Made by a program: the position numbers and the translations under genes | The notes under the pieces: model-generated | The model's database searches: none | Told to the model about the DNA's origin: nothing | The model's input: the letters and a program-made list of their open reading frames with translations, nothing else | Shown: one piece after another, positions 54,616 to 63,665 of the stretch | Layout: each line of letters starts with the position of its first letter | Position numbering within the stretch: position 1 is the first letter of the stretch | Assembly: GCA_016713035.1 (NCBI GenBank) | Contig: JADJPW010000001.1 | Span: 310,001-374,000 of the forward strand | Source of the DNA: Verrucomicrobiaceae bacterium | Lineage (GTDB): Bacteria > Verrucomicrobiota > Verrucomicrobiia > Verrucomicrobiales > Verrucomicrobiaceae | Reading direction: 5' to 3' | Length of the DNA stretch: 64,000 nucleotides

Positions 54616-55561
54616 TTACTCTGGCCAGAGCAACTCGACACCTGCGACCTGCGCTGCTGCCAAAGTGCCTTTTTCCCGGCCTAGGACGCACATCGCTGTC
54701 GCTAGGGCATCGCTGGTGGTGCAGTCCGGTGCGATGACGGTGCAGGCGATGCGCTGGGTGAGGCCGAGGCCCGTTTTGGGCGAGACGATGTGCGCGTAGC
54801 GAGTGTCGTCGATCTCGATGTATTGATAAAGATCGCCAGAGGTGGATACACCGCGCTCGGCGAGTATCAGCGTGGTCAGGCGGTTGTCCGTGGCTGCGAG
54901 GGACTGCGTGCGGAGCTTGATCTCCCAGCCAGCGGCATCAGGTGGAGCAGTGCCGATGGCGATGTCTCCACCAGCGATGACCAGCGCACGACGGATGCCG
55001 TGCCGCTCACGCAGCAGCCGCAGGGCTTCATCCGCTGCGCGGCCTTTGGCGATGCCTCCGAGGTCGATGAGCATGCCTGCACGCTTCAGCGTGAGGCTGC
55101 GGGAGGATGGATCGAGTGCCAAGGCCCGGTAATCCGTGGCGGCGAGTGCTTTTTGCAGCCGATCCGGCGGAGGGAGCTTTTTTTGATCTCGTGTGCGGCG
55201 CCAGAGGCGGGTGAGATTGCCACAGGTGATGTCGAAGGCTCCGTCGGTGGCGGCGGAAAGCTCATGAGCACGCGAAATGAGCCCGTAGAGCTCCAAACTG
55301 GCTGCAAAGGGCTTTCCGGCCTCTGCGCGGTTCAAACGTGATAATTCGCTCTCTGGCTCGTAGTCAGAAAAAATCGCGTTCAGGGCCGCGATGCGCTCAA
55401 CGGTGTCTTGGGCAGCTTTTTCTGCCTTTTGGGAGTCCTGGGTATAAAATGACACACGGAACTTGGTGCCCATCAAAAGGGGCCTCGAAGTCAAAACGCT
55501 GCTCCTGGGCCACCAACGGTGTGGTGATGAGGATGAAAAGGAGTCGCAGCGTGGGATTCAT
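54616..55561 (-). CDS. ApbE-family FAD:protein FMN transferase, frameshifted after the signal peptide
   Basis: Transfers FMN to a Thr/Ser of partner flavoproteins (such as Nqr/Rnf subunits) outside the membrane. A signal peptide begins at ATG 55561 (MNPTLRLLFILITTPLVAQ), but the frame changes at 55475-55478, a run of four A on the plus strand (TTTT in the gene). With three T the sequence reads QRFDFEAPLMGTKFRVSFY, the usual ApbE N-terminus. Further motifs: GAFDITCGNLTRLWR, the metal/FAD site LIDLGGIAKGRAADEAL, GGDIAIG and YAHIVSPKTG. Corrected length is 314 residues. No Rnf/Nqr gene is adjacent; the flavin acceptor is elsewhere. The body of the gene is certain; the indel is probably a base-call error or a fresh mutation. 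Confidence 0.82.
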
Positions 55562-55588
55562 CGGTGTGGAGTCGTGAACGCGGCATTG

Positions 55589-56893
55589 TTACAACTTCCC
55601 GCCAGCTTTCACATCGAGGTACTTATTGGCCAGAGCGACGGGGAGCATCTGCGCCGTCTCATCCACAGTCAGGACGCGGCGTGAGCGCAGATTCTCCAGC
55701 AGCAAGCGGCGCTCACCGAAGTAATGGGTTAGCGCACCATAGCCGAGTGCATCGTTCAAATTCTGCACGGGGCGAGCGGCGTGGTCTTCGAGCTCTTGCT
55801 CACGCAGCGTGGCGGCGAGCACGAGATGGCGCTTTTGCATGAGGTGTGTGGCAGTGACGAGGTTGCCACCATCTTCGCTGCGTAGATTGGTCAGTAGGAT
55901 GACCAGCGCACGGCGCTTCTGCCGCGCCATGACCTGCTCTGCGGCCTCGATGAAGTCGCTCGGCTCACTGGTGGTCTCGTAATCGTAGAGGTGATTGAGC
56001 AGGCGTGGCATGCTATGGGTGCCTTTGACTGGTGGGAGCCACTTTTTAGTGCCGCCAAAGCCGCACACGCCGACTTCGTCACCCTGCCGCAGGGCGATGA
56101 AGGCGATGAGCAGCATCGCATTGAGGCAATGATCGAACTGAGAGAGCGAGCCATCCAGAGCACGCATGCGGCGGCCACAGTCTGGCACCAGCAGCACGGT
56201 CTGATTACGCACCTCATCGAAATCACGGCTGATAAGGCTGAGGCGGCGGCTGGTGGCCTTCCAGTCCACGCGGGAGAGCACGTCGCCGTCTTGATAATCA
56301 CGAAGTTGGTGAAAATCCAGCGAGGCACCGATGCGCCGCCGCCGCACGATGCCCATCTGCTCCAGCCTGTTTGCCGTGGCCAGCAGGGCAAAGCGCACCA
56401 CGGGCTCGTAGTTCGGATACGCACGCGTCATCTGCGCTTCACCGGCTTGATAAAACCGCCGCCAGAGTCCCAGCAGTGAGTCTGCTAGCACCTGCACCAG
56501 GCTGAAGCTGTGCTGACCGCGCTGGACGAAGCGGACCTCGTACGATGCGGTGGCATGCTGTCCGGGAGGTATGGCCAGGTGCTGCGGCATGCCTTCTGCC
56601 TCTGCACCGAGCGGGATACCATCAAACACCTCCAGATGCAGCTCACGCCGCGCGGTGTGCGTGATCGTCAGGGTCACAGAGCCTGGCACACCGAGCGCGA
56701 AACGGCCCGGCAGCGAGCGCTGCGCGGTGATGCGGCCTTTGCGCGGCAGCGTGAGCGCATCGAGCACGAGCACGAGAACCGTGAGCGCTGCACCGATGCG
56801 CCAGAGGATGGCGATTTGACCCCAGACACTGCCCGCCAATGCCAGCGCCAGCAGCACCAGCAGGACGCGGAGTAATCGGGGCGTGGGTCTCAT
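55589..56893 (-). CDS. DUF58 domain protein, membrane-anchored
   Basis: 434 residues. Two hydrophobic spans lie in the first 45 residues (LLRVLLVLLALALAGSVW and IGAALTVLVLVLDALTL), followed by an Ig-like beta domain (60-165) and the DUF58/von Willebrand-like region with the diagnostic DFHQLRDYQDGDVLSRVDWKATSRR block and VLLVPDCGRRM metal-site-like segment. DUF58 proteins often pair with MoxR AAA+ ATPases and transglutaminase-like proteins in stress or cell-envelope systems; none of these partners is nearby. It lies 27 bases upstream of the apbE start on the same strand, so the two may be co-transcribed. Confidence 0.8.
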   Translation of the reverse strand: MRPTPRLLRVLLVLLALALAGSVWGQIAILWRIGAALTVLVLVLDALTLPRKGRITAQRSLPGRFALGVPGSVTLTITHTARRELHLEVFDGIPLGAEAEGMPQHLAIPPGQHATASYEVRFVQRGQHSFSLVQVLADSLLGLWRRFYQAGEAQMTRAYPNYEPVVRFALLATANRLEQMGIVRRRRIGASLDFHQLRDYQDGDVLSRVDWKATSRRLSLISRDFDEVRNQTVLLVPDCGRRMRALDGSLSQFDHCLNAMLLIAFIALRQGDEVGVCGFGGTKKWLPPVKGTHSMPRLLNHLYDYETTSEPSDFIEAAEQVMARQKRRALVILLTNLRSEDGGNLVTATHLMQKRHLVLAATLREQELEDHAARPVQNLNDALGYGALTHYFGERRLLLENLRSRRVLTVDETAQMLPVALANKYLDVKAGGKL

Positions 56894-57021
56894 GAGTTGG
56901 CGTGCTATCTAGGCCGTGTTTGAAAACTGGCAAGGCTGGCTGTGGCTGCAATCGGGGTGAGTTTTGTGCATTCTCTGGCGCTGGGTCGAAAGTTCTCCAC
57001 TGCCGGAAGCGAACTACAGCC

Positions 57022-57525
57022 ATGCCTGACGCCGCCCCACTGCCCTACACCGATACGAAGCCCGTCGGCGCAGCGGATTTCTACACAGCGATCAATGCGA
57101 CCTTCCGCTTCATCCATGCCAAGCTGGGAATCGAGGGGCTGCGGCGTTACTGGCACGAGCTGGGCACTCAGTATCATGCTCCTGTGGCGGAAAAGTGGCG
57201 AGCAGGTGGCCTGCGGGCCGTGGCGGACTACTGGCGGGCTTTTTTCGATGCGGAGCCCGGTGCAGAGGTGCAAGTGAGCGAGTCGGCGGATGCAGTGCAT
57301 GTCCGCGTCCAGGTCTGCCCCGCCATCCGCCACCTGCGTGTGCAGCAGCGTGAGGTGATGCCGCTTTTCTGCCAGCACTGCTACTTCGTCAGCGAGGCGA
57401 TGGCGGCACCTGCGGGCCTAACGGTGCGTGTGCTAGGCGGGAATGGCTGCTGCGAGCAGCGCTTCATGAAAAACAGCTCTGAACTGGAACCCCAACGTCT
57501 GGAGGACATCACCCACGCATCATGA
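57022..57525 (+). CDS. Cys/His-containing protein of unknown function, first of a paralogous pair
   Basis: 167 residues from ATG 57022 (MPDAAPLPYTDT); an in-frame start at 56902 would add a stretch without homology. No signal peptide. The second half carries VCPAIRHL, FCQHCYF and a GNGCCEQRF end, i.e. a pattern Cys-Pro, Cys-x-x-Cys and Cys-Cys. The N-terminal half (FYTAINATFRFIHAKLGIEGLRRYWHE, YWRAFFDAEP) is helical with repeated YW motifs. The next gene shows the same layout, so the two are paralogues. It loosely recalls L-2-amino-thiazoline-4-carboxylate hydrolase-type proteins, but I cannot confirm this. Its stop overlaps the next gene's start by four bases. Confidence 0.65.
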   Translation: MPDAAPLPYTDTKPVGAADFYTAINATFRFIHAKLGIEGLRRYWHELGTQYHAPVAEKWRAGGLRAVADYWRAFFDAEPGAEVQVSESADAVHVRVQVCPAIRHLRVQQREVMPLFCQHCYFVSEAMAAPAGLTVRVLGGNGCCEQRFMKNSSELEPQRLEDITHAS

Positions 57526-58076
57526 TCGGCTGCTACGACTTCTGTGGGCACTATGAGTGGACTTTCGGCTGGCTGGAGCAGCAGGGTGGGCATGACCTAG
57601 TGCGTGCGTATTGGGAAGAGGCCATCAGCATCGACTCCCAGCGGCATGCCGCCGATCTGATCATCGGCCAGGGCATCGAAGGGATGAAAAAATACTGGCA
57701 CCACACGCTGGAGGAGGAGGCCGCCGATCATGTCATGACAGCGACAGATGAGGTGTACCGCATCGACATGCATCAATGCCCTTCCAAGGGATTCCTCATC
57801 CGTAATGGCCTGGATCAATACCGCGACTACTGCGACCACTGCATGGGCTGGATCGGACCGATGATGAAAAAGGCAGGTTTTGTCATCGACCACGAGCACA
57901 ACCACTGCGGCCAATGCTGGTGGGAAATGCGGCGTGCCGAGGACGCCTCGCCTGCTAGTGACCCTGGCGAACTCAGCGGCAAAAACGACGTGCGCCTCCT
58001 GCCCACATGGAAATCCGAACACACCGACCATTATGAACGAGCGACTGATCCTGATGACAAAACGGCTCTTTGTTAG
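57522..58076 (+). CDS. Cys/His-containing protein of unknown function, second of the paralogous pair
   Basis: 184 residues. It repeats the pattern of the preceding gene: helical N-terminus with EWTFGWLEQQGGHDLVRAYW and GMKKYWHHTLEEE, then a Cys-Pro (QCPSKGFL), YCDHCMGW (Cys-x-x-Cys) and HEHNHCGQCWWEM. The His/Cys-rich HEHNHCGQC end looks like a metal-binding site, richer than that of its partner. The last 40 residues (DASPASDPGELS to DDKTALC) are polar and unlike the partner. Overlaps the partner's stop by four bases; the Kelch gene begins inside its 3' end, so the three genes are translated together. Function unknown; metal or thiol chemistry is a guess. Confidence 0.65.
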   Translation: MIGCYDFCGHYEWTFGWLEQQGGHDLVRAYWEEAISIDSQRHAADLIIGQGIEGMKKYWHHTLEEEAADHVMTATDEVYRIDMHQCPSKGFLIRNGLDQYRDYCDHCMGWIGPMMKKAGFVIDHEHNHCGQCWWEMRRAEDASPASDPGELSGKNDVRLLPTWKSEHTDHYERATDPDDKTALC

Positions 58077-58950
58077 CCTCGCACTCCTTTGCAGCGCCTA
58101 CGGGCAATGGGAGCCACTGCCGCCGCTGCCTGAGCCCAATGGTGGAGGTGTAAGTGGACATCAAAATGGCCAAATCATCCTGATGGGCGGCACGAACTGG
58201 GAAGGCGGGAAGAAAAACTGGCTGAAAAAAATCCACACTTTCGATCCATCATCCAAAGTCTGGAAAAGCACCCAAGAGCTGCCCGAGCCCGTGGGCTATG
58301 CCATCACCGTACAAACGCAGGAAGGCCTTTCATACCTGGGCGGCTTCAATGGCGAAAAGGTCAACCCAGTGGGAGCTTTCAAACACGCAGCCCTCGCCGC
58401 AGGTGGCGTCATTGGTCAGAGCGTCATCGCGGTCGGTGGCACGGATGATCCAGCGAATCTCGCCGGAGTCAGCCGTGAGACTTGGTTGCTCGACAAAGAG
58501 GGGAAACGCCTCGCGGACTTCCCTGGTAAACCCTTTGCTACGGCGGCCTCATCCGTCGTGGGAGATGCGTTGTTCGTCTTTGGCGGCATGAACTTTGAGA
58601 CGACGACTCAGACTGTCATGAACACCGCTGTCGCCTACGCATTCACGCCGGAGAAGAATCAGTGGCGCAGTTTGAGACCCCTCGCTCACGCCACCCGTGG
58701 CCTCTGCGCCGTCGCTCTCGATGAGCAGCATATCTACATCGCAGGCGGTTATCGAGATGACTTCACAGCGGCGGCGGTGATCTATGATGTGCAGGCCGAT
58801 AGCTACCGGGAGGCCACACCCCTGCCCTACGCGGCGATGGTGAGCCTCGTGAAGCTCGGCGGATCTGTCTATTGCCTCGGTGGTGAGGACAAAAAGCAGT
58901 CCCGCACGGATAAATTCTACCGCATCCCGGTCGCTGAGCTGCTGAAGTGA
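58054..58950 (+). CDS. Secreted Kelch-repeat protein (NanM-like propeller)
   Basis: 298 residues with signal peptide MTKRLFVSLALLCSAYGQ (start 58054; an ATG at 58033 is possible). Kelch-type blades follow: GHQNGQIILMGGTNWEGG, TVQTQEGLSYLGGFNGEK, QSVIAVGGTDDP, GDALFVFGGMNFET, DEQHIYIAGGYRDD and GGSVYCLGGEDK, each ending in the Gly-Gly typical of Kelch. N-acetylneuraminate epimerase (NanM) belongs to this class; its presence near a sialidase-like gene hints at amino-sugar handling, but the repeat alone does not decide the substrate. It starts inside the preceding gene and ends next to a convergent SDR gene. Confidence 0.75.
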   Translation: MTKRLFVSLALLCSAYGQWEPLPPLPEPNGGGVSGHQNGQIILMGGTNWEGGKKNWLKKIHTFDPSSKVWKSTQELPEPVGYAITVQTQEGLSYLGGFNGEKVNPVGAFKHAALAAGGVIGQSVIAVGGTDDPANLAGVSRETWLLDKEGKRLADFPGKPFATAASSVVGDALFVFGGMNFETTTQTVMNTAVAYAFTPEKNQWRSLRPLAHATRGLCAVALDEQHIYIAGGYRDDFTAAAVIYDVQADSYREATPLPYAAMVSLVKLGGSVYCLGGEDKKQSRTDKFYRIPVAELLK

Positions 58951-59727
58951 CTACTTCGCCGTGTAACCGCCATCGACGGGCAGATTCACGCCCGTGATGT
59001 AGAGTGAGGCATCACTGAGCAGGAAAATCACCGCACCACCGAGGTCGGTGTCATCCGCCATGCGTCCGAGCATGGTATGCTCGCAGTAGCGCTGCAAAAA
59101 TGGCTCCGGCTGATGATTGAAGAAACCACCAGGGGCGAGGTTGTTCACGCGGACGTTGCTCGGGCCATAGAGCGCGGCGTAAAAGCGGGTCAGGTTCTCC
59201 ATGCCGCCTTTGTGGAAGAAGTAATCCGGCGGCATATCCCCCATGTTCGTGCCGGTATAGAGCTCGTAGCTGGGACCGATCATGCCCTGGATGCTGCCGA
59301 TGTTCACGATGCTGCCGCGTCCAGCCTCCGCCATGGTTTGACCAAAGTGCCGGTGCATGAGCATCACACCCGTGGCATTCACACGCATGGATTCGGCGAA
59401 CTGCTCCGCTGCGCCTTTGGCACCTTTCATCGGGCGGAGCACCGCATTGTTCACCAGGCCGTGCAGGGGGCCGAATTTTGCTTTGATCCGATCATGCAAG
59501 GCGATCACAGAGGCCTCATCACCCTGATCGAGCGACTCAGCGAAGACCTTGTGGCCCAGGGCTGTCTCCTCATCGGCGACGATTTGCAGCTTCGCCACAT
59601 CACGAGCCGCCAGGATGAGCGTGACACCGGTCTGAGCCAGCATCGCCGCTAAACCACGACCATAGAGACCCGCGCCGCCTGTGAGGAGGATGATTTTGTT
59701 TTGCAGTGAAAAGGATGGAGCAGTCAT
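58951..59727 (-). CDS. SDR-family NAD(P)-dependent oxidoreductase
   Basis: 258 residues of the classical SDR family: LTGGAGLYGRGLA (glycine loop), LVNNAVLRPM (NNA), VNIGSIQGM with the catalytic Ser, the Tyr-x3-Lys YFFHKGGM, and AVIFLLSDASLYITGVNLPVDGGY at the end. Two more SDRs occur in the 45-46.5 kb operon but this one stands alone, transcribed toward the Kelch gene (convergent, no gap) and divergent from the PadR regulator. A role in sugar or polyol oxidation is inferred from the neighbourhood only. Confidence 0.83.
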   Translation of the reverse strand: MTAPSFSLQNKIILLTGGAGLYGRGLAAMLAQTGVTLILAARDVAKLQIVADEETALGHKVFAESLDQGDEASVIALHDRIKAKFGPLHGLVNNAVLRPMKGAKGAAEQFAESMRVNATGVMLMHRHFGQTMAEAGRGSIVNIGSIQGMIGPSYELYTGTNMGDMPPDYFFHKGGMENLTRFYAALYGPSNVRVNNLAPGGFFNHQPEPFLQRYCEHTMLGRMADDTDLGGAVIFLLSDASLYITGVNLPVDGGYTAK

Positions 59728-60016
59728 GCAGGTGAAGAAGGGTGAAAAAGGCGATTCTTGCAGATTCGGAGCAGCCTAGCGCATGGCAGATCAAAATAGC
59801 TATCCGCGAGAGACGGCGACTGAAAGGTGTGTGCGAATGCCCTATCAACGTCTTGAGGCTGATGCTCAAGTCCATTCCCATCAGCACCGTTTTCAGGAGC
59901 GCGACGCCGAAACCCGCCATTGCGTCTGAGATGATGTCGAACCGAGCATTGAATTCGAGAGAACTCGTCTCATGTTCTAGATCAAGAAACGTCAAATCGT
60001 TGCACCATCTGCCTCC

Positions 60017-60334
60017 GTGGACCTGAAACTCATCAATCGCGAAATCCTGCTCTCCTTTTGGAAGGTGCATGTGCTGCATCATGCCGCCGAAGGAGAAGTA
60101 ATCGGCCAGTGGATGCTCAAGGAACTGGCGCATCATGGTTATGACGTCAGTCCAGGCACCCTATATCCGCTGCTCAAACGCATGGAGACCAATGGCTGGC
60201 TCACCTCCACCGCAGACCCCGCCCGCGGACCCAAGGCACCGCGCTCTTATAAGATCACAAGGGATGGACGTGCGGTGCTAAAGATCGTGCGTAAGCAGCT
60301 CAAAGAACTCGGTGTCGAAGTCTCCAATCATTGA
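60017..60334 (+). CDS. PadR-family transcriptional regulator
   Basis: 105 residues starting at a GTG. The PadR winged-helix core reads HHAAEGEVIGQWMLKELAHHG, then SPGTLYPLLKRMETNGWLTS (recognition helix and wing) and a wing-tip GPKAPRSYKITRDGRAVL. PadR-type proteins repress efflux or stress genes in response to small aromatic or drug-like ligands. It lies 158 bases upstream of the RND permease on the same strand, so it is a good candidate for its regulator. No operator could be identified by eye. The 289 bases between it and the divergent SDR gene hold no recognisable gene. Confidence 0.8.
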   Translation: MDLKLINREILLSFWKVHVLHHAAEGEVIGQWMLKELAHHGYDVSPGTLYPLLKRMETNGWLTSTADPARGPKAPRSYKITRDGRAVLKIVRKQLKELGVEVSNH

Positions 60335-60492
60335 CCCGATGGCCTAGTTTGTCCGCTGGGTGAAAACACATCATTTGGAGGAAAGATCGTTGCAGCCTCA
60401 CGTTTTACGGTGCCCGTAATGGCTGCCCATTTCGCCGCCTGCGGAAACCCTCGTCTCTTGTCATTCCGTTTTCGTCTTCTGCCACCTTTAGC

Positions 60493-63400
60493 ATGTCTCT
60501 CGCTCGTTTTGCTCTTCGCCATCCTTGGACCGTTCTTGTTGCCGTCGTGGCTGTGGCGCTGGGGGCATGGCTGGGTCTTCAGCGCATGACGCGGGACATC
60601 TTCCCACCGCTGGGCATCCCGACGATCTACGTTGCGCAGCCCTATGGCGGCATGGACCCACTTCAGATGGAGGGCTATTTGACCTATCGCTACGAGTACC
60701 ACTTCCTCTACATCGCGAATATCGAGCATGTGGAGTCCAAGTCGATCCAGGGGGCCTCGATCATGAAGCTACAGTTTCACCCTGGCACGGACATGAGTCA
60801 GGCGATGTCGGAAACCGTGGCGCAGGTGAATCGCAGCCGCGCATTCATGCCGCCGGGCACCGTGGCCCCCTTCATCATGCGCTTTGATGCAGGTAGCGTG
60901 GCCGTGGGGCACATAGTCTTCTCCACAGATGATCCGAACATCACGCTGAATCAGATGCAGGACCAGGCGCTGAACAAGGTGCGGCCAGCCTTTGCCACCC
61001 TGCCAGGCGTCTCCGCGCCGCCGCCCTTCGGAGGCAGCTCACGCGGCATCGTGGTGAATGTGAACCCAGACCGCATGAAGGCCTACGGCTTGTCACCGGA
61101 TGACATCGTGCAGGCCATCGCCAAGGGCAATCCGATCAGCCCCTCCGGCAACATGAACCTCGATGGCAAATATCCCATCGTGCCGACGAACGCCATCGTC
61201 TCCAATGTGAAGGACCTGGAAGCCGTGCCACTGCGAACGACGGATCAAGGCGCTGTCTTCATCCGCGATGTGGCGACCGTGGCCGATGCTGCGGATGTGA
61301 CCACTTCCTATGCCTTGGCGAATGGAAAGCGCACCGTCTATCTGCCCGTCACAAAACGTGCGGAGGCCTCCACGCTCGCAGTCGTCAAAAAAGTGCGAGA
61401 AAGCATTCCTGAATTCCAAAAGCTGCTGCCAGACGGCATCAAGGTGAGCTTTGAATTCGATCAGACACCTGTGGTGAAGCGCAGCATCGACGATCTGGTC
61501 AAAGAAGGTGCTCTCGGTGCCCTGCTTACAGGCCTGATGGTGCTGGTCTTCTTGCGTGATCTGCGCACGGCATTCATCGTGATCATCAATATCCCGCTGT
61601 CGCTGATGGCCGCCACTTTCGGCCTATGGATCAGCGGGCAAAACATCCATCTCATGACGCTGGGTGGACTGGCACTCGCTGTGGGCATCCTCGTCGATGA
61701 GGCCACCGTGACGGTGGAAAACATCCACACCCATCTCGCTCGCGGCAGGCCCCTGGCCCGCGCTGCGCTGGATGGCACGCTGGAGACGACTCTGCCGCGC
61801 CTTCTAGCGATGCTGTGCATCCTCGCGGTCTTCATCCCCGCCTTTTTCATGATCGGCGCGGCAAAGGCGCTGTTCGTGCCGCTGGCGCTGGCGGTGGGCT
61901 TTGCGATGTTTGCCTCCTTTGTTCTCTCCAGCACACTGGTGCCGGTGCTGGCCGTGTGGCTGCTGCCAAAGAAGGTGCAAACGCATGAGCGGAAGCCCGG
62001 TATCCTAGTGCGTGCCTACAGTGGGCTGGTGAAGGCCGCCGTCACCAGCCGCTGGATACTGGTGCCAGCCTATCTCGGCGGTGCCGGGTTCATCATTGCC
62101 ACCTTCAGCCCATTCCTGGGCTCAGAAATCTTCCCGCAGACGGACAGCGGCCAGTTCGCCATCCGCTTCCGTGCCCCCAGCGGCACCCAGGTCGGCATCA
62201 CCGAAGGCATCGCTCAAAAAATCCTCAAAATCATCGGCGATGAGGCCCCAGTGGAGTTCTCCATCGGCATGGTGGGCGTGCATAACTCCAGCTTCCCGGT
62301 GAACCTGGTGCATCTCTGGAACGGCGGCCCCGAAGAGGGCTGGCTGGCCGTACAGCTCAAAGCGAATCCCGGTGTCGCGGTGCCTGCTTTGCAGGAAAAA
62401 CTGCGCAGCATCATGAAGCGTGAGCTGGCCGATGTGCGGGTGTCTTTTGAGCCGCAGGACATCGTCAGCCGGGTGATGAGCTTTGGTGCCTCCACCCCCA
62501 TCGAAATCGCCGTCAGCGGCCCCAGCCTGCCCGCCAGCAAAGAGCATGCCGAAAAGCTACTCGCCAAGCTCAGCGAACTCCCGTTCCTACGCGATGCGCA
62601 GATCGCCCAGACGCTCGATGCACCCACAGTGAATGTGCAGATCGACCGCGAGCGGGCGGGACTGCTCGGCGTGAATGTGGAGGACGTGACGCGTAGCCTC
62701 GTAGCCGCCACGACATCGAGCCGCTTCACCCAGCCGGTCTTCTGGGCAGATCCAGGCACAGGCATCAGCTTCAATGTGCAGGTGCAGATCCCAGAGGAGC
62801 GCACACGGAGCATCGAGGACCTCGGGAACACACCCGTGAAGTCCTCCAAAGGTGGCACCGTGCTGCTGCGCACCATTGCCAAGCTCGATCCCGGCACCGC
62901 CGTGGGCACCTACGAGCGCTACAACATGGTGCGCATCGCCAGCATCACCGCGAACGTGCACGACATCGACTTCGGCCATGCCATCAAAGCCGTGCGCAAA
63001 GCCATCGCGGAAGTAGGCCCCGCCGCCGATGGCAAGACCAAGGTGGACATCCGCGGACAAGTCGTGCCCTTCGAGCAGCTCTCAGAGGGCTTCGGCAATG
63101 GTCTCATCATCGCCATCGTCGTCATCTTCCTTCTGCTCTGTGCGAACTTCCAGTCGCTGCGGCTCGCCATCGTCGTCGTCTCCACCATGCCTGCGGTGCT
63201 CGCGGGTGTGGTGCTCGCGCTGTTCTTCACCGGCACCACCATCAATATCCAGTCTGCCATGGGCTCGATCATGGCCGTGGGTGTCGCCGTGGCGAATGCG
63301 ATCCTGCTCGTGACCTTTGCAGACCGCGACCGACTCGCCAATGCAGGCGACCGCCGCGCCGCCGCCATCGAGGGTGCGGTGAGCCGCCTACGCCCCATCA

Positions 63401-63627
63401 TGATGACCAGTTTTGCCATGATCGCAGGCATGCTGCCCCTGGCACTCGGAGCTGGGCAAACTGCGCCACTGGGCCGCGCCGTCGTCGGTGGTCTCGCGCT
63501 AGCCACCATCGCCACACTTTTCATCCTACCCGCCGTCTTTGCCCTTTTTGCCAGTAAGAAGGCCACCTCCGCCTCACTCGATCCTGATGACGAACAGAGT
63601 GCGCTCTTTGAAGCCCGACCTCAGTGA
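60493..63627 (+). CDS. RND-superfamily efflux permease (HAE/AcrB-like)
   Basis: 1044 residues with the RND layout: twelve membrane spans in two blocks and two large periplasmic loops (about 35-330 and 560-860). It starts with a short MSLARFALRHPWTVLVAVVAV span. The central span holds GILVDEATVTVENIH, matching the AcrB LVDDAIVVVENV site but with Asp-Glu in place of Asp-Asp; the AcrB Lys940 region here is GVAVANAILLV with Ala at that position; the Arg of RPIMMTSFAMIAGMLPLAL is kept. It is followed 38 bases later by its adaptor gene and preceded by a PadR regulator, so it is probably a drug or metabolite pump with the adaptor; an outer-membrane factor may lie beyond the edge. Confidence 0.87.
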   Translation: MSLARFALRHPWTVLVAVVAVALGAWLGLQRMTRDIFPPLGIPTIYVAQPYGGMDPLQMEGYLTYRYEYHFLYIANIEHVESKSIQGASIMKLQFHPGTDMSQAMSETVAQVNRSRAFMPPGTVAPFIMRFDAGSVAVGHIVFSTDDPNITLNQMQDQALNKVRPAFATLPGVSAPPPFGGSSRGIVVNVNPDRMKAYGLSPDDIVQAIAKGNPISPSGNMNLDGKYPIVPTNAIVSNVKDLEAVPLRTTDQGAVFIRDVATVADAADVTTSYALANGKRTVYLPVTKRAEASTLAVVKKVRESIPEFQKLLPDGIKVSFEFDQTPVVKRSIDDLVKEGALGALLTGLMVLVFLRDLRTAFIVIINIPLSLMAATFGLWISGQNIHLMTLGGLALAVGILVDEATVTVENIHTHLARGRPLARAALDGTLETTLPRLLAMLCILAVFIPAFFMIGAAKALFVPLALAVGFAMFASFVLSSTLVPVLAVWLLPKKVQTHERKPGILVRAYSGLVKAAVTSRWILVPAYLGGAGFIIATFSPFLGSEIFPQTDSGQFAIRFRAPSGTQVGITEGIAQKILKIIGDEAPVEFSIGMVGVHNSSFPVNLVHLWNGGPEEGWLAVQLKANPGVAVPALQEKLRSIMKRELADVRVSFEPQDIVSRVMSFGASTPIEIAVSGPSLPASKEHAEKLLAKLSELPFLRDAQIAQTLDAPTVNVQIDRERAGLLGVNVEDVTRSLVAATTSSRFTQPVFWADPGTGISFNVQVQIPEERTRSIEDLGNTPVKSSKGGTVLLRTIAKLDPGTAVGTYERYNMVRIASITANVHDIDFGHAIKAVRKAIAEVGPAADGKTKVDIRGQVVPFEQLSEGFGNGLIIAIVVIFLLLCANFQSLRLAIVVVSTMPAVLAGVVLALFFTGTTINIQSAMGSIMAVGVAVANAILLVTFADRDRLANAGDRRAAAIEGAVSRLRPIMMTSFAMIAGMLPLALGAGQTAPLGRAVVGGLALATIATLFILPAVFALFASKKATSASLDPDDEQSALFEARPQ

Positions 63628-63665
63628 ATCCGAGTGCTACACCACCTCCATTTTTTGTCCCAATC

